A stretch of 64,000 nucleotides of DNA from Tillandsia leiboldiana (GCA_029204045.2 CM055077.1:1509393-1573392); one strand, 5' to 3'. Positions 11,402-23,927 are shown, numbered from the stretch's first letter. The notes: generated by a model from the sequence alone, not told the origin. Made by a program: numbers and translations.

Positions 11402-14400
11402 GTCATGCTTTAAAACTATCAATTTGGTAAGTTCGGACAAGCCAACAGATCTATCATTTTTGTGAGATTTTAAATATACCTTCAAATTTTGAATATAAAT
11501 TTTACGCCGGCTTGTCTAATTTCAAATAAATTTTAAAAAACGTTAAGCATTAAATTATTTTAATAAAATTAGTATAAAAATATTAGTCCTTAATTGGATA
11601 AAATATAAAATTTATGCTCATTTTTTTATTCTACAAATAGCATTACCTAATGGGTAAATATAAGTGTACACCCCATAAAGGGTGTACATTTTATACCCCA
11701 CTCCATTATGAAATAGGGTGCATTCCACTCGTCACTTTCGTCACTCGATGTGATGAGTAAAAATATACCCATTCCAGAATGAAGTGGGGTGTAGGATGTA
11801 CATCCTTTATGGGGTGTACATCCTAATATGTATATACAGCAACCCTATAGTAATAATAAAATATGTATATCTCATTATTTTTCTTAAAAAAAAAAATAAA
11901 TTCTGAATGTAAAATTAACAGTAATATATAGATATTCTGATAGCATTTTCTCTCTCACCTTATTATAGTGTTGTCGGTGGGGCCGACGTTCTTCCGTGTG
12001 TAAAGGACTATCGACTGCGTCGCATTTGCCGCCGGATAAAGACTCGGTTTCAACGGCCTCATATCGAGCCCGGATATGAACGGAGTCCCCAATCCCATGT
12101 TTATGAGACAAACTTGCAGGTAGTTCGCAGGAGCAACGGTAATGACCTCAGCCAGATACGCCGAGTCGGCATCGCTGACATTTATGGTCTTCCAGAAATT
12201 GACTCCGATGTGGAGATCGAATAATATCGGGAGCTTATTCAGCCCGTCGTAGTTTGCATACATGAACGTCGCGCGCACGAGATATTTTTCCCCCGCCAGC
12301 AGCGAGTTCAGAGTGTAGCAGTTTCGCGCGCCGGTGGCGAAGCTCCGGACGTTGAGGTAGCTCTTCGAGAGCGTGGGGGTTATGTACGCTGTTGATATGT
12401 TGTTGTTCGCGCCGGTGTCGATGAATTGCTCGTCGGAGGTGTAGGGTAATGTCGTGATGCTGTCGACATAGCTCGAGTTTTCGGAGAGGCCGCAATCTAT
12501 GCTTATGAAACCTGGGAGAGTAGAAAGAGATATTCAGATTCAAAGTATATATTGTCCCTTCAAATTTCAATATTTGATTGCGCAGTTCAAATCAAACTAA
12601 TCAAACTGAAAGTTTATATATTTCATTGTTGTCCAGAATAGTTTGGTATGCCAATAAATTAAGGAAAACATGAATAATACTTACTTGAATTATGAATTAT
12701 TTGAAATCAGCTATTCAATTTTTTAAAATTCGTGTACCGCTACCTGCAGGACACTGGCGTGCGGGAAAGAAGCTTTCAGAATCTTTGGAGTCTAAAAACT
12801 CTTCTGAAAGTCAAAATTTTCATCTGGCTGGTCCTCAAACGAAGGGTGCTTATAATGGATAGACTCCTTAAATGGGGGTGGTCCGGAAATACCAAATGCA
12901 TTTTCTGCTCGTGCACTGTGGAAACGGCTGACCACCTTTTCGCTTCTTGTGAGGTAGTGCGCCTACTACTGGACTGTCTGCTTCCCAACATTGCAACTGC
13001 TCGATGCTGCCTCTCGGTTAACCTGCTGTGGGACGCGTGTGCGATCAACGGGAACTCTCGAGAGCAGGGAGACTTCATCACCATCGCGGCAGCTTGGTGG
13101 TCCGTCTGGTTGGAACGGAACAACAGGAGGTTTCAGTCGGTCTCTTGCCCTCCGGGTCAACTTTGCTCCTCCGCACGTGACTTGTCTTTGTCCTGGGCTT
13201 CGGCCTGCCCCAAGGGTTTTTTTTTTTTTTTTTTTTCCCTTCGAGACCTGTCTCGACCCTTGTAGCTAAATTCATACTTCCAATGAATGAAGCGACAGCA
13301 TGCTGCCTTTCCCTCAAAATTTTTTTTTTCAAAATTTTAATTTTATTATTTAATTTTTTAATTTATTTAATTTGTGTCACACTCTGACTTCAAAATTTAA
13401 GATAATTATTTATTTTAATAAATTTACAGCTACGAGAATTGTAAAAAGTATATTGTAAAAATAAATAATACATTCAAATTTTAAAATAAAAATATCCTTA
13501 ATTAATTCAAATAAAATAAATTAAAAAGTTTATTAGTAAAATTAAAATTTTAAAATATTAAATATTGTTGAAACCAAAAAAATCGCCACATAGCAGAAAG
13601 TAGTCAAGATGGTGGAGATGAAAAAATTTAATTAAGAGGCGACATGTGGCAGAAGGCATTTGTCATATTTAAAAGCTATGATTAAAATTTCTATAAATAA
13701 AAAAACATCATGCATATACTGACGATTATGCTAAAATATATTCTAACATTTTAAAATATTAATTTTTTTAGATTTTTTAAAAATTATGATGCTTGAAAGT
13801 ATCGAAAAATTAAAAATAATAGTAACGTTTATCTGTTAATAAATTAGTTTGATACTCATATGATAATATTTTTTGAAATGTTATTTACTATATTGTAGGA
13901 ACGCTTAGACACACTTATCCCAAATCGTCTAAAAAATATTTTTATATTGAAATTCTTTTATAATGTCTGATCAATTCCAAATTTAGTTTAAAGCAAAATT
14001 TCAAACTTAAAAGTTTCTCTCTTTGCAGCTCAAAAGTTTGTATCAATTTTTTTTTAGCTAGTTGAATTGTTCGTGCTTTTGTTTGAAGAATCAACAGTTC
14101 TTTAGTCATATAATGGTACGAATTCAGTTGTCGCATAAAAATACCGACTCGACGCATCAAAGAGTACGAAGATCAGGATCGCCCAGCCATACTATGAATA
14201 CAACTCCAGACAAAAATCACCAAAGAGAAATATGCTGATCATAATTAAAGATAAAAAAGAATAATTAAAGATGAAACTAAAATATGTCATCAGTTCAGTT
14301 TCTTAGCAATATTCAACATGATCATTTATTGTTAGTACGTAGCATTGAATATAGCATAATATTTAGCCACATAATTGCTAAAACGGATTCGAAAGTAAAG

Positions 14401-14560
14401 CTGCTAAAAAGAACACCAAAAAAAATTAAAAAAACACAAGAAAGAAAAGTTGATTTGGTTAGAAGAACCTACCGAGACTATCAGGTTGGCCATAAACTCG
14501 AATACTACTCAGGGTCAACAAGCCAAGAAGAAGAACTAAGCAGAACCATTTCACTTCCAT
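5938..14560 (-). CDS. Malectin-like LRR receptor serine/threonine kinase, gene A
   Basis: A complete gene of 13 exons: 14560-14473, 12511-11959, 10850-10372, 9887-9749, 9632-9561, 9396-9325, 9238-9158, 8633-8455, 8347-8085, 7748-7622, 6995-6930, 6861-6672, 6379-5938. The sum is 2751 nt, 917 codons with stop, and all phases agree. Order: signal peptide 1-24; malectin-like domain about 30-375; LRRs about 420-494 coded by 72-nt exons (LDLSYNNLTGPIP); a long Val/Leu/Ile membrane segment about 512-546; kinase from about 595. Kinase residues: GKGGFG 605-610, VAVK Lys626, HRD 721-723, DFG 741-743. The usual DPE that ends the activation segment reads DPD (770), because the split codon is GA|T. The family signals from the plasma membrane; the exact ligand is unknown. 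Exon 8 start is the least certain junction. Confidence 0.9.
10990..11040. mobile_element. Nested-palindrome MITE, single arm
   Basis: Only one terminal arm survives: ATGTACACTCCATTTTGGAG continuing to GTGTACATCTAGCATTTTCC. The arm is a hairpin by itself. It lies in intron 2 of gene A. Confidence 0.6.
11366..11398. repeat. (AT)n microsatellite
   Basis: About 32 nt of perfect AT dinucleotides in intron 2 of gene A. Confidence 0.9.
11664..11828. mobile_element. Nested-palindrome MITE in intron 2 of gene A
   Basis: The left arm is GTGTACACCCCATAAAGGGT and the right arm is GATGTACATCCTTTATGGGG; each is self-complementary and they pair with each other. The centre holds CGTCACTTTCGTCACTCGATGTGATGAG, a smaller inverted repeat. 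It matches the copy at 40625. Confidence 0.75.
12732..13325 (+). mobile_element. 5'-truncated LINE with zf-RVT coding remnant
   Basis: This insertion lies in intron 1 of gene A. Frame +1 from 12732 encodes the reverse-transcriptase-associated zinc-binding region of plant LINEs: KIFIWLVLKRR, DRLLKWGW, CIFC and ETADHLFASC, then WLERNNRRFQ. That is the C-terminal end of a LINE ORF2. The 3' end reads AATGAATGAAGCGACAGCA then CTTTCCCTCAAAA. An internal T-run spans 13217-13235. The intron sequence continues on either side when compared with gene C intron 1 (AATTTTTTAAAATT). Not functional: the reverse transcriptase and endonuclease are missing. Confidence 0.85.
13330..14470. other. Remainder of gene A intron 1
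   Basis: AT-rich intron sequence collinear with 48830-49610 and 50460-50740 in gene C and, in part, with the intron of gene D. Nothing coding is seen. Confidence 0.6.
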
Positions 14561-14574
14561 TGTCGTAGCGTCGA

Positions 14575-15335
14575 TGAAGCATCCATTCATTCTCGCAGCC
14601 ACCTCATTTTTATCCCCGTCGAGAATAACAAAGACCGCCCAACGTATAGCCAACGGGACGACTTATACTAATACATCTTCTATAATACATTATTATTCAT
14701 CTAAATTAAATGAATGATTTGTACTTCTCTCTCCTTACATTTAATTAGTTGGTCACTAGTAGGGTCCACTAACAAATGTAAGATAGGTATGGATGGTTGC
14801 TTTGCCTAGCCCTGCTAATGGTATGGCTAGCTCCACCGCATATGCTTTTGGATCCTCATCACAGAGAAAATAGCACATTGATCATAATGATTTTAGAATA
14901 GTGAGAATAGTTATTTTTTATTTTTATACATGACATTATTGTTTTAGCAAATCAGAGGTTGATAGCTGAAATTGTAAAGCAACTTGATTTCGAAGTTATT
15001 TTTTTAAAATAAGTTCGATGAAGCATTCGTTTATTCTCAGACACCTCATTCTTATCCCCATCAAGAATAACAAAGACCGCCCGACGTATAGCCAACGGGA
15101 CGACTTATTCTAATACACCTTCTATAACACATTATTATTCGTCTAAATTATATGAATAATTTGCACTTCTCTCTCCTTACACTTAATTAGTTCGTCATTA
15201 GTAGGGTCCACTAACAAATGTAAGATAGGCATGGTTGCTTTGCCCAGCTCTTGCTAATGGTATGGCTAGCTCCACCGCGTGTGCTTATGGATCGTCGTCA
15301 CGAAGAATGGCATGTTGATCATAATGGTTTCAGAA
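14575..15335. promoter_or_regulatory. RLK upstream modules, gene A (proximal and distal)
   Basis: Two diverged copies (about 14575-14850 and 15012-15330) of the module described at 3135 and 3712. They share GATGAAGCATCC, AATAACAAAGACCGCCC, ACATTATTATTC and GGTATGGCTAGCTCCACCGC. The proximal copy holds the 5' leader of gene A. Confidence 0.6.
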
Positions 15336-15984
15336 TAGCCAGAATAATTACTTTTATTTTCGTGCATTATTGACCGCTGAAATTACAAAATAACTAGATT
15401 TCAAACTTATATTTTTTTTAAAATAAATTAGCTAAAAAAATAAAGTAACTAGATTTTAAACTTAAAATCTCATGTATCAACCATCCAGTTCTTTGCTACT
15501 TGTGGTAGGAACGATCGGTCCAAAGATTGACACATGGATAATAAAAAAAGTGGGTTTCAATTGAATGTATGTTGTTGTTGGCACAAAAAAAAAAAAAAAA
15601 ATAGCGCCCAATATTAATCCGCCAGTAAAGAAGGAGCGCCTGCGTGCCGTTCACGGCGGGGTAAAGAACAGCCTCTAACGGCCTAACTTCCAAGCTGGAT
15701 ATAAACGGCGTCCCCTCAAAAGTGTTCACCAAACACATCTGCAGGTAACTTGCCGACATGACCATAATAACCTCCGCAACCTCCGGCGATCCTGCGTCGG
15801 AGATATTGATCGTCTGCAAAAAGTTCAAGCCAACGTGGATGTCGAATACCGGGGGCTTATTCTATCCGTTCATAGTTTGCATTCAGAAACTGTAACACTC
15901 CAATAGTTTCATATTAAATAAAAAAAAAATTCTGATTGAAATATATGAGACCGTACACGCTAAAAATAATAACTGAATTTAAAT

Positions 15985-18738
15985 TGTCACGCCCCGGGGG
16001 TTCAAACGCGCGGAAGAAGAGCCACCGATGCTCCCAAATCAGCGTAACATTTTTTTTTTTTTTTTTTTTGAGATCAATTCCGCCCCGGTGCGCGCTCAGA
16101 CCCGCCGCATATACAAATTCACTCTGCAAACGGACAGAGTCTCTTTTGTATATGCACGGCGTCCTGACTACATAATACATCTCATTCAAGCTTTAACCAC
16201 ACTAGATCGAGGTACAGACACATACAACATGCATTTCATACATTCTACCGACTTTCACACATAGAAAAGGGGCCGACTGTTTTAAAAGTATAAAACCACA
16301 GAGATTTGAAAGCGGTGTCCACCCGACACCGAGTTTTTACAAAATCTGTTTCAAAGCCACATAAATCCACAGAATTTACAAACGGCACCCACCCGGTGCC
16401 TGATTTTATAAAGCCATTTTCGAAATCACATAAATCCCGCAGAGTTTTAAAACGGTGCCCACACGACTCCCACGTTTTCAAAACGGTTTTCGCAAACGAT
16501 TTTCCTTGATTCTTGTTATAGTTTAAAATGGCCAAGTAAAGAGAAAAGGACGTCATTCATTCAACAGTTATAAAAAGAAAAGACAACATCCACGTCGATC
16601 CCACGGGGGTATCGCAATCCACATCTAGCTATCATGAATAATAAAAGAACAAGGAGAAAGAGTCAACTGTATCTGCAGTCGCTAAGAGTCAGAACAGCGC
16701 TCACGCAGCCTCACCAGCGCCCTAGCACTCGCCCCCTGGACGAACCTGTCACAAAGTGGGAAGTCGGTGACTATAAAGAAAATGTAAGAGCATAAAGGCT
16801 ATAAAACGGGCAAACCACTGACAACCGGAACAAACCCCCGCCTCAATGTGTAACCAACAGTGTGCAACCCTGTGTAAAAACAACCCGGGCACCTCCCTCG
16901 GCAACCACACCGAGCACCTACCTCGGAAACCCCTGCCGAGCACCTGCCTCGGCCGCCGAGCACCTGCCTCGGCATCACCGCTCACACCCCCCACCCACGA
17001 GGGCCCCCATCACGTCACCGTCACGTGGGGTACACGGGTCAACGTACCACTTTTCCGGAAAAGCACACCCTCGAGATGGCCAAACCGCCGGTGTGCGTGC
17101 AGTAACACGAGCCTCATAGTCAAATATTTAGATGATTACTTAAATAATAATGTAAACAGGGTTAGCAATGTAAATAATGAACATTTTAGAAAAACCACCT
17201 TTGCCCGAACATGCATCTTACAATTAACACCCCTTTCCCACCGACCCTGGAGAAAGTACCCACCTTGAAAGGAGACTGGCGTTCGGTTCGTCCGCGTTTG
17301 CGCGTCTGCCGAGCCCACAGCGCCCCGCGTCGCTGAAGAAGCGAAAACTAAGATCCGGTGATCAAAAACACCTAATGACGACTCAGGCCGGAGACGAGAA
17401 AAAGACAAATTCCAAAAACCCCCGCGCGCGAGATTCCCGCACGACGAAGACCCGTGCGGCGGCGCGCCCCGCATGCGGACAGCTCCGCGCGGCCCCACCC
17501 CGTCGGCGGCGGCCCCGCGGGGCACCGGCCCGCGCGGGCGCCCCACCTGCGGGCGGCCCCGCGCGGCACCGGCCCATGCGGGTGTGCTGTCCGCAGGTGC
17601 GGGCGGCCCCGCGCGGCACCAGCCCGCGCGGGCGCCCCGCCTGCGGGCTGCTCCGCGCAGCACCGGCCCGCGCGGGCGCGCTGCCCGCAGGTGCGGGCGG
17701 CCCCGCGCGGCGCCAGCCCGCACGGCGCCAGCCCGCGCGGGCGCCCCGCCTGCGGGCGGCCCCGTGCGGCACCGGCCCGCACGGGCGCGCTGCCCGCAGG
17801 CGCGGGCGGCCCCGCGCAGGGCACCGGCCCTCCCGGGCGGCCCCGCGCGGCGCCAGCCCGCGCGGGCGCCTCTCCTGCGGGCGGCCCCGCGCGGCACCGA
17901 TCCGCACGGGCGCGCTGCCCGCAGGCGCGGGCGACCCCGCGCGGCCCCAGCCCGCGCGGGCGCCCCACCTGCGAGCAGTCCCGCGCGGCACCGATCTGCG
18001 CGGGTGCGCTGCCCGCAGGCTCGGGCGACCCCGCGCGGCCCCAGGCCACGCGGGTGTCCTGCCTGCGGATGGCCCCGCGACGGCGGCAGCCGCCTCGACG
18101 ACGGCGGCGGTGGTTCGGTGATCCCCCAATCACGAAACGACCAACAAAACCCAAAAATTACATAAACCTAAAAATCATGAACGGGGAAGGACTCACCTTG
18201 ATTCGCGAGAGGAGATGGAGGAAAAGGATCGTTCACCTTCACCCGATCAACCCGCCGAAAACCGCCTCCTTCCTTCTCCCTCGGATCCCCGCGGTAAAGT
18301 TCTGCGCCGGAGGAACGTCGTGCGAGAGCGAAAAAGGTTGGGTTCCTGTTCCCTTCCTCTCTCTGATCGCGCCCCTGTTAACCTAGCCGCACGAACAAAA
18401 GTACCAAGAGAAAGGAAACCCTAAAACCCCCGTCTTATAAACCCAGTCCAACGAGACAAAAACCAGTGGCTATAAGTTACCTCGAAAAGCGTGCAGATCG
18501 TCCGTACGGATCCCGTAGCGTCTAAAAGACCGCAAACTTCAAAATTAATTTCTGGAAGATCCCGGGGTCGGAATCAAAATCCGATCGCGCCACCGTTTCC
18601 CGTTTCGCGAGCTCTAGCACTTAAAAATACCCGCGAGCCCCGACGGACTGTCCAGAAAAACACGAATTAATTAACCCTTCAGCCGGACGGCTCAAAGTGA
18701 AAAGAAAAAATTACCGAAAAAGAAGGGCGGGTTTTACA
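15985..18738 (-). mobile_element. Solo LTR, Tekay/Del-like (2754 bp)
   Basis: Read on the minus strand the element starts TGTAAAACCCGCCC and ends CCCCCGGGGCGTGACA. The 5-bp target duplication TAAAT is intact (15980-15984 and 18739-18743). It contains a TATA-like TTTATAAG near 18430 (minus) and a stretch related to the 3' part of the LTRs at 26.5 and 34.3 kb, including the Ty3-type repeats of GTGGATTTAT. No internal domain remains, so it is the product of LTR-LTR recombination. Confidence 0.88.
17440..18115. repeat. GC-rich tandem repeat within solo LTR
   Basis: This is a dense array of imperfect units built on GGCGCCCCGCCTGCGGGCGG and GCACCGGCCCGCGCGGGCGC, with short palindromes such as CCCGCAGGTGCGGG. 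All six frames stay open for long stretches, which is a composition artefact. It occupies the transcribed part of the LTR, like the 69-bp array in the younger element. Confidence 0.85.
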
Positions 18739-21709
18739 TAAATATTTTAGATCGATAATTTAGACCCAACGAGTTATTATTGCTAACGGGTTGAGTTATA
18801 CTGTGAATAGTTATTATTGCTAGCGGATCAAGTTATATCATGAATTTAGTGGGAACTATCTCTTGAGTTCGTAAGAACCACCGCTACGTCTGCTTGGTAA
18901 TTATAATCTATTCTATGAACTAATTTGGATCTGTCACGTACCCAAATAATAATAATTGAGTTTAAATATTTTAGGCTATGGCCGCACGAGATATTTCTGC
19001 CATGCCATCAGCAGTCCAAGGCGTAGGGGATGCCGTAATCGATGCTGATGAAAACTGCGAGAAGAGAAAAGGATATAGTTTTGATAGTTTTTTTATTTTT
19101 TTTGTACGTCAATTGTTAAGTGCGTTCTTTACTTGATTCAAACACGTGTCTTTTATTGCACGATACACATATGCATATCAAGACTATCAGGTCCGTCATG
19201 AACTCGAACACCGAGGGCTGATAAGCTGAGAAGAAGAATCAAACCCATAAAACCGACATTCTTCCGTTTTTCTCAACTACATATATATTTCACCTCATAT
19301 GCTCCTCATGGATAACTAATGTAGGGGACAACTTATTCTTACATGATTTTCCTCCCAACGTATGCTCTCCTCTCCCAACTCTTTATTATTGTTTATCCTT
19401 CATTACTGTTTAATGTTCACAATTTAATTTCAGAGAACAAGAATAGCACGTAGGTGTTGTGAGGACCCGAACCCCCACTTAAGGGTTTATTGATGGATTA
19501 GTGGTTTCTGGGAGTGTTGTGCGCGTGTCGGGCCCAAGAAATGAATTCCTGGTGTAAAATGGGAGCAAGTTTGCTTAACCGGAGGCCTTTGAAAAATTTT
19601 AGAAGCAGAATTGGGCCAAACGGACATCGAATTTGGAATCAGCGCACGAAAATGATCGAAACGGGCTATTTACTTGGATTTTTCGGAGCCCGGATGACCC
19701 GGCACGAATTTCGAGGCTGTGGGCACTGTTCCGGCGCCGGCGCCGGCGGGCAGCGGCGGAGCGCGGCGGCGCGGGCTCGGGCAAGCGGCGGAGCGGCCGC
19801 AGGCAGGCGCGCGGGCAAGGGTCGGGCGCGCGGGCAGGCGCGCGGTCCACGGGGCCGGCGTGCACCGTGGGGCAGGGGCATGTGGCACCTCGTGAGTGGC
19901 GGGCGCAGCAGGCGCGGTCCACGGGAGTGTCGCGGGTGCACGGTGGACCGGAGCGGGACACGTGGCGTGATTCCATTGGCTGGTGCACGAACGCGCGGTC
20001 TACGCGGCTGGCGGCAGGTGCCTCGGGATGCGTGCCCAACACGGGGCCGCAGACGACGCGGTCGCGCACGTGGGCGCGGCGTGGGCGCGGCGTGGGCACG
20101 GCCGGGCGACGTGGGGGTGCCACGTGGCGCCCCGCGGTTGGCCGGGTGCAGCCGCGCACGCCAGGCTGTCGGGCCACGCGTCGCCCCGCGAGTGGCGGGC
20201 GCGCGTGCGCCGGGGAGAGGGGGAGAGCTACGCGGACACGTGGCGCTCTCTCGCTGATTCAGGCGCGCACAGTGTTGGGCCGGGCCCAACACTGTAGCCG
20301 CCCGAAATCAGCGGGCGCCCGGAATTGGGCCCAAAAAGTCCAAGTTTGGACTTTTTGGTTGAGCCTATTTATACTCCCCTTCCTTCTCCGAATAGAAGTT
20401 TTTCTCCCGAGCTCCCCTGCCCTTGGACCCTTCAGCAAAGTTGGAGATCTCCCTGTCTCGCATCTTTTGGCGGAGGCCCGAATTTTTTGGAAGCCGCGGC
20501 GTCGACGACTTCGGCATCGTAGCACAGAGCGACGATCTTGCATCGGAGGCTCGTGATCATCGCACTTCGGTCTGAGAGGTCCACAGAGCTACTCCGACAG
20601 TATTTTTGGACGATTTTCACGTCGTAGCATTCACGAGAGGTACGCCTTCGATTTCCGTGTTGATCGCCTTGCTTGATTCTGAGTTTGTGGCACGGTTTTC
20701 GAGACTTTTTTAAGCCACTGTTTTGCTGGTGGAGTTTTTGGACAGCAGCCCCTTGCCAGAATTTTATCTCCGCGCTCGAGCGTCGGATCGAGACGAGCCT
20801 GTACACTTTTTTCATCTACTCATCGCGAGGATTATCATCGTATTTTTCTGAGATTTTTCTGAGGCTTGCCCGAAGGTATACTGTTTCCCTTTTACTGTAC
20901 AGATTATTACAGCTGTGTGATTGTGAAGTTTTGCGCACCCTGTGTTGTGGAAATTGTAACTCGGCCTACGGGGCTCGGAATTGGACGTGCAGGTACCCGT
21001 TTCGAAGGTCTCGACGCGACGGTGATATTTTTATTGGAATTTTTAGGGCACTTTCAGCAGGTGAAATAATGGCATCGTTGGACTGATTTGCAGATCGTGT
21101 GTATTTGGCTAATTTTTGGGATTAAAGTGTAACTGTTAGCCGTGTGTTTGTACCAGGAGGATTTGTTCAGTGTCTTTGGACCAGCGGGGCTATGGATTAG
21201 TGGAGATTGTTGCTCCTGGTGTTTTCAGCTGTGGAACCTTGGACTGTTAGCGTTCTCAGGTGGGTGGCCCGTTTCCAAGATCTTCGGATTGCCCATTAAT
21301 TCTATATGTGTAGGAACAAGCATGATAGGAATAGTGTGTTGTTAGCATGCTAGTCTGTGAAAGTTGATATTCCTGTTAAATTCTGATGATCTTGTGATGC
21401 ATTGTTTCCTAGCACCCCCGCCATTTGCAGCATGTTCAGCCAGACTGTAGAAAACTTCAACTTGGGCTAGGTTTTTATTGCTCTAGACATTCCCACACCA
21501 CTATTCTATATTTCACTCTGGACTTAGAGTTTTCCTCGCCCGGGTAGTGGGCCGAGAGGTCGGGTTGTTGTGGGATGCATTTACACTCGTGTCTGGGGAC
21601 CGAGTGGAGTCTGATAGCAGTCTGTAGATCAGGGTTCTTTGGGAGCCATCAGGGTGACAGTGGGTCCCGGCTGTGGAGTATCTCCAGCCAGTGTGTTTGG
21701 GCCACGCGT

Positions 21710-21885
21710 TGGTTGAGGCAGTTGTTCGCAGTGGATGCGACGTTTGGCCTGTTTGGCCTGTTGAGGCAGTTGTTCGCAGTGGATGCGATGTCTGGCCTGT
21801 TGAGGCAGTTGTTCGCAGTGGATGCGATGTTCGGCCTGTTTGGCCTGTTGAGACAGTTTCTCGCAGTGGATACGACTTTGTTCTA
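21710..21885. repeat. Tandem repeat of about 47 bp in the solo LTR
   Basis: Four imperfect copies of a unit containing GAGGCAGTTGTTCGCAGTGG followed by ATGCGA and GGCCTGTT. Some copies carry a doubled TTTGGCCTG. Confidence 0.85.
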
Positions 21886-22127
21886 TGAGTTGGTAGAGTT
21901 TGCTAGTGTCTTGAGATTCGAGTGAGCTGATCAGCTGAGTCGTCGAGAGTGCTCTGACCGTTGTGCGAGATGTTTGAGGATCCTGAGTTTTTCCGTTCAG
22001 AGCGTGAGCGTGGATTTTGACTATAGCCTGCAGTGCCAGCTCGACAGAGTGCGCGGATACCCTTGTCCTCGTTGGGGTCGCTCCCCTCGAGTGCCACGTC
22101 CGGGGTGGGTCTGCACTTTGGTATCAC

Positions 22128-22262
22128 GACTTGTCGACGCCGTCCCTCTGACTGAGCCAGTTTTGGCAGTTACGGACGCCGTCCCTCTGATTGAGCCAGT
22201 TTTGGCAGTTACGAACACAGTCCCTCTGGCTGAGCCAGTTTTGGCAGCTACGGACGCCCTAC
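22128..22262. repeat. Tandem repeat of about 43 bp in the solo LTR
   Basis: Three copies of GTCCCTCTGACTGAGCCAGT followed by TTTGGCAG. The homologous LTR fragment at 42.05 kb has a single copy. Confidence 0.85.
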
Positions 22263-22999
22263 GTAAGTCCGGTCCTCCGGGATGTAACGGCAGTAGGTAG
22301 GCGCAGGTTTGACTGGACCCGAGGAGGCAGTCAGGTAGATTGGGTGATCTGAGTTGAGGGATAGTAGATGCATCATGTTATCATCTGTTCCACTCTTTGA
22401 GCATCTAGATAGAGGCATAGTAGCTGTAGAGTTTACTTTCCAGTTTTACCTTATAGCACTGTATATGTTACTTTATGCCTCTAGTAGACTTAGTGGGCAG
22501 ACCGTCGGGCTTGTTGGCGGCACCCACTGAGAACTACTGTGGGATGTAGTTCTCACACCCGTCGTGGTGTCTTTCCCCTAGGGACTTCTGCTCCGGTTCC
22601 TGCTGCTCCAGTTGCTGATCCTACTCCTTTTGACCGAGGTAAGGGAGTCGCGAGATAGATCCCTTCCTGTCATATTCTGAGAGAGAGTAGATGTACCCCT
22701 TACCAGTTTTTGTGAGTGATTTGTTGAGCGCCACTTGTAGTGAGGTATCGAGTTGTACCTTTCCTTTACTGCAGAGAGAGACTTATGTTTTAGTGAGGTG
22801 AGGATGGTTTGTATTTTATTGGAGTTGTATTTATTTACTTTTCAGTTTTTACTTTTTAGCTCTAATATCTGCTAGTGTAAATGATATTTTGCAGGTTAGT
22901 CGCTACGTCTATACGGGGCTTCCCGTATGGGCGGCGGATCTGTTGGCGAGCCCGAGTCGCAGTTTCGACCCCGGGGCGTGACAGGTGTGGTTACCGAAT

Positions 23000-23927
23000 A
23001 GCAGCATTGCACCTCCGATATGTTATCCCGAACAGCACGTAGCTATCTCAGAAAATGAACAGCACGTAGCTATCTCAGAAAATTAAGGTTGCGTTTGGTT
23101 TGGATGTAAAAAAAAATTGATTATTTCTGTGATAGATATAAGTTCAGATACAAGCAGGAATTAAAGTAATTTTGTGTTTGGTTGAGTATAGAAATTGTAC
23201 CGGGAATAAGAAAAATTATGTTTAGTAAATTAAAGAAAAATAAGAAAAATAGAAGAGATTAAAATTTATAAAAAAAATAATAGTAAATTTTATAAACTTA
23301 AATATCTTATAATTTTAAAAAAAAAATAATTAAAATAAAAAAAAAAAAGAAGTAATCAACAGGTGTGGGCTAGAACAGTTGTTCCACCCTTATACCGAAT
23401 AACTTAGTATGAGAAGGAATAGCTGTTCCCCCCATCCAAAATTACGTTTGGATATAATAGGAGAATAACCCCTTATCTCCCTCTCACCACACACACACAC
23501 ACACCCCCCCCCCCCCCCCCCCCCCCCCCACCGTTTGGTTACCGAATAGCAGCATTGCACCTCCGTAGCTATCTCAGAAAATTAAGGTTGTGTTTGATTC
23601 GGGTATAAAAAAAAATTGATTATTTCTGAAATAGATATAAGTTCAGATACAAGCAGTAATTAAAGTAATTTTGTGTTTGGTTGAGTATAGAAGTTGTACC
23701 GGAAATAAGAAAATTTGTGTTTGGTAAATTAAAGAAAAATAAAAAAAATAAAAGAGATTAAAATTTATAAAAAAATAATAATAAATTTTATAAATTTAAA
23801 TATCTTATAATTTTTTTTAAAAAAAGTAAGCAACAGGTGTGGAACAGAACAGTTGTTCCACCCTTATACCAAATAACTTAGTATAAAGAAGAACAGCTGT
23901 TTCCCTGTCCAAAACGTTTGGCCTTAT

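Larger units (their letters stand above)
15590..19270 (-). pseudogene. Decayed second-type RLK fragment P2, split by a solo LTR
   Basis: Minus-strand order: an exon 1 remnant at about 19265-19195 (a degraded version of RVYGQPDSLG), an exon 2 start at about 19050-18985 (FISIDYGIPYA, then a stop), a 2.75 kb solo LTR, then the rest of exon 2 at about 15890-15600 (FDIHVGLNFLQTINISD, CLVNTFEG, ISSLEVRPLEA, LLLYWRINIG). A stop interrupts the frame near the FLNANYE motif. Removing the LTR and one TAAAT rejoins sequence collinear with P1 at 4.7 kb, which confirms a single original locus. No exons 3-13 follow. Confidence 0.75.
19458..22983 (+). mobile_element. Solo LTR, large (3526 bp)
   Basis: The element runs from TGTGAGGACCCGAACC to CCCCGGGGCGTGACA and is flanked by GGTGT at 19453-19457 and 22984-22988. 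A TATA-like CTATTTATACTCC lies near 20366. The region 19720-20300 is extremely GC-rich. The last 900 bp match the truncated LTR at 41987-42814 (CGTATGGGCGGCGGATCTGT). No gag, pol or primer binding site is present. Flanking sequence is collinear with 5238 in unit 1, showing the empty site. Confidence 0.85.

Noticed and set aside
12776..13332. Minus-strand frames in gene A intron 1
   Set aside because: Antisense shadows of the LINE zf-RVT remnant on the plus strand.
17136..18386. Long overlapping open frames (up to 310 codons) on both strands, rich in Ala, Arg, Gly and Pro
   Set aside because: They lie in the GC-rich tandem repeat of a solo LTR; stop codons are rare there by composition, and all six frames are open.
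19514..20556. Open frames of 192-307 codons in the 3.5 kb solo LTR
   Set aside because: Composition artefact of a GC-rich LTR segment; no domain and no conserved start.
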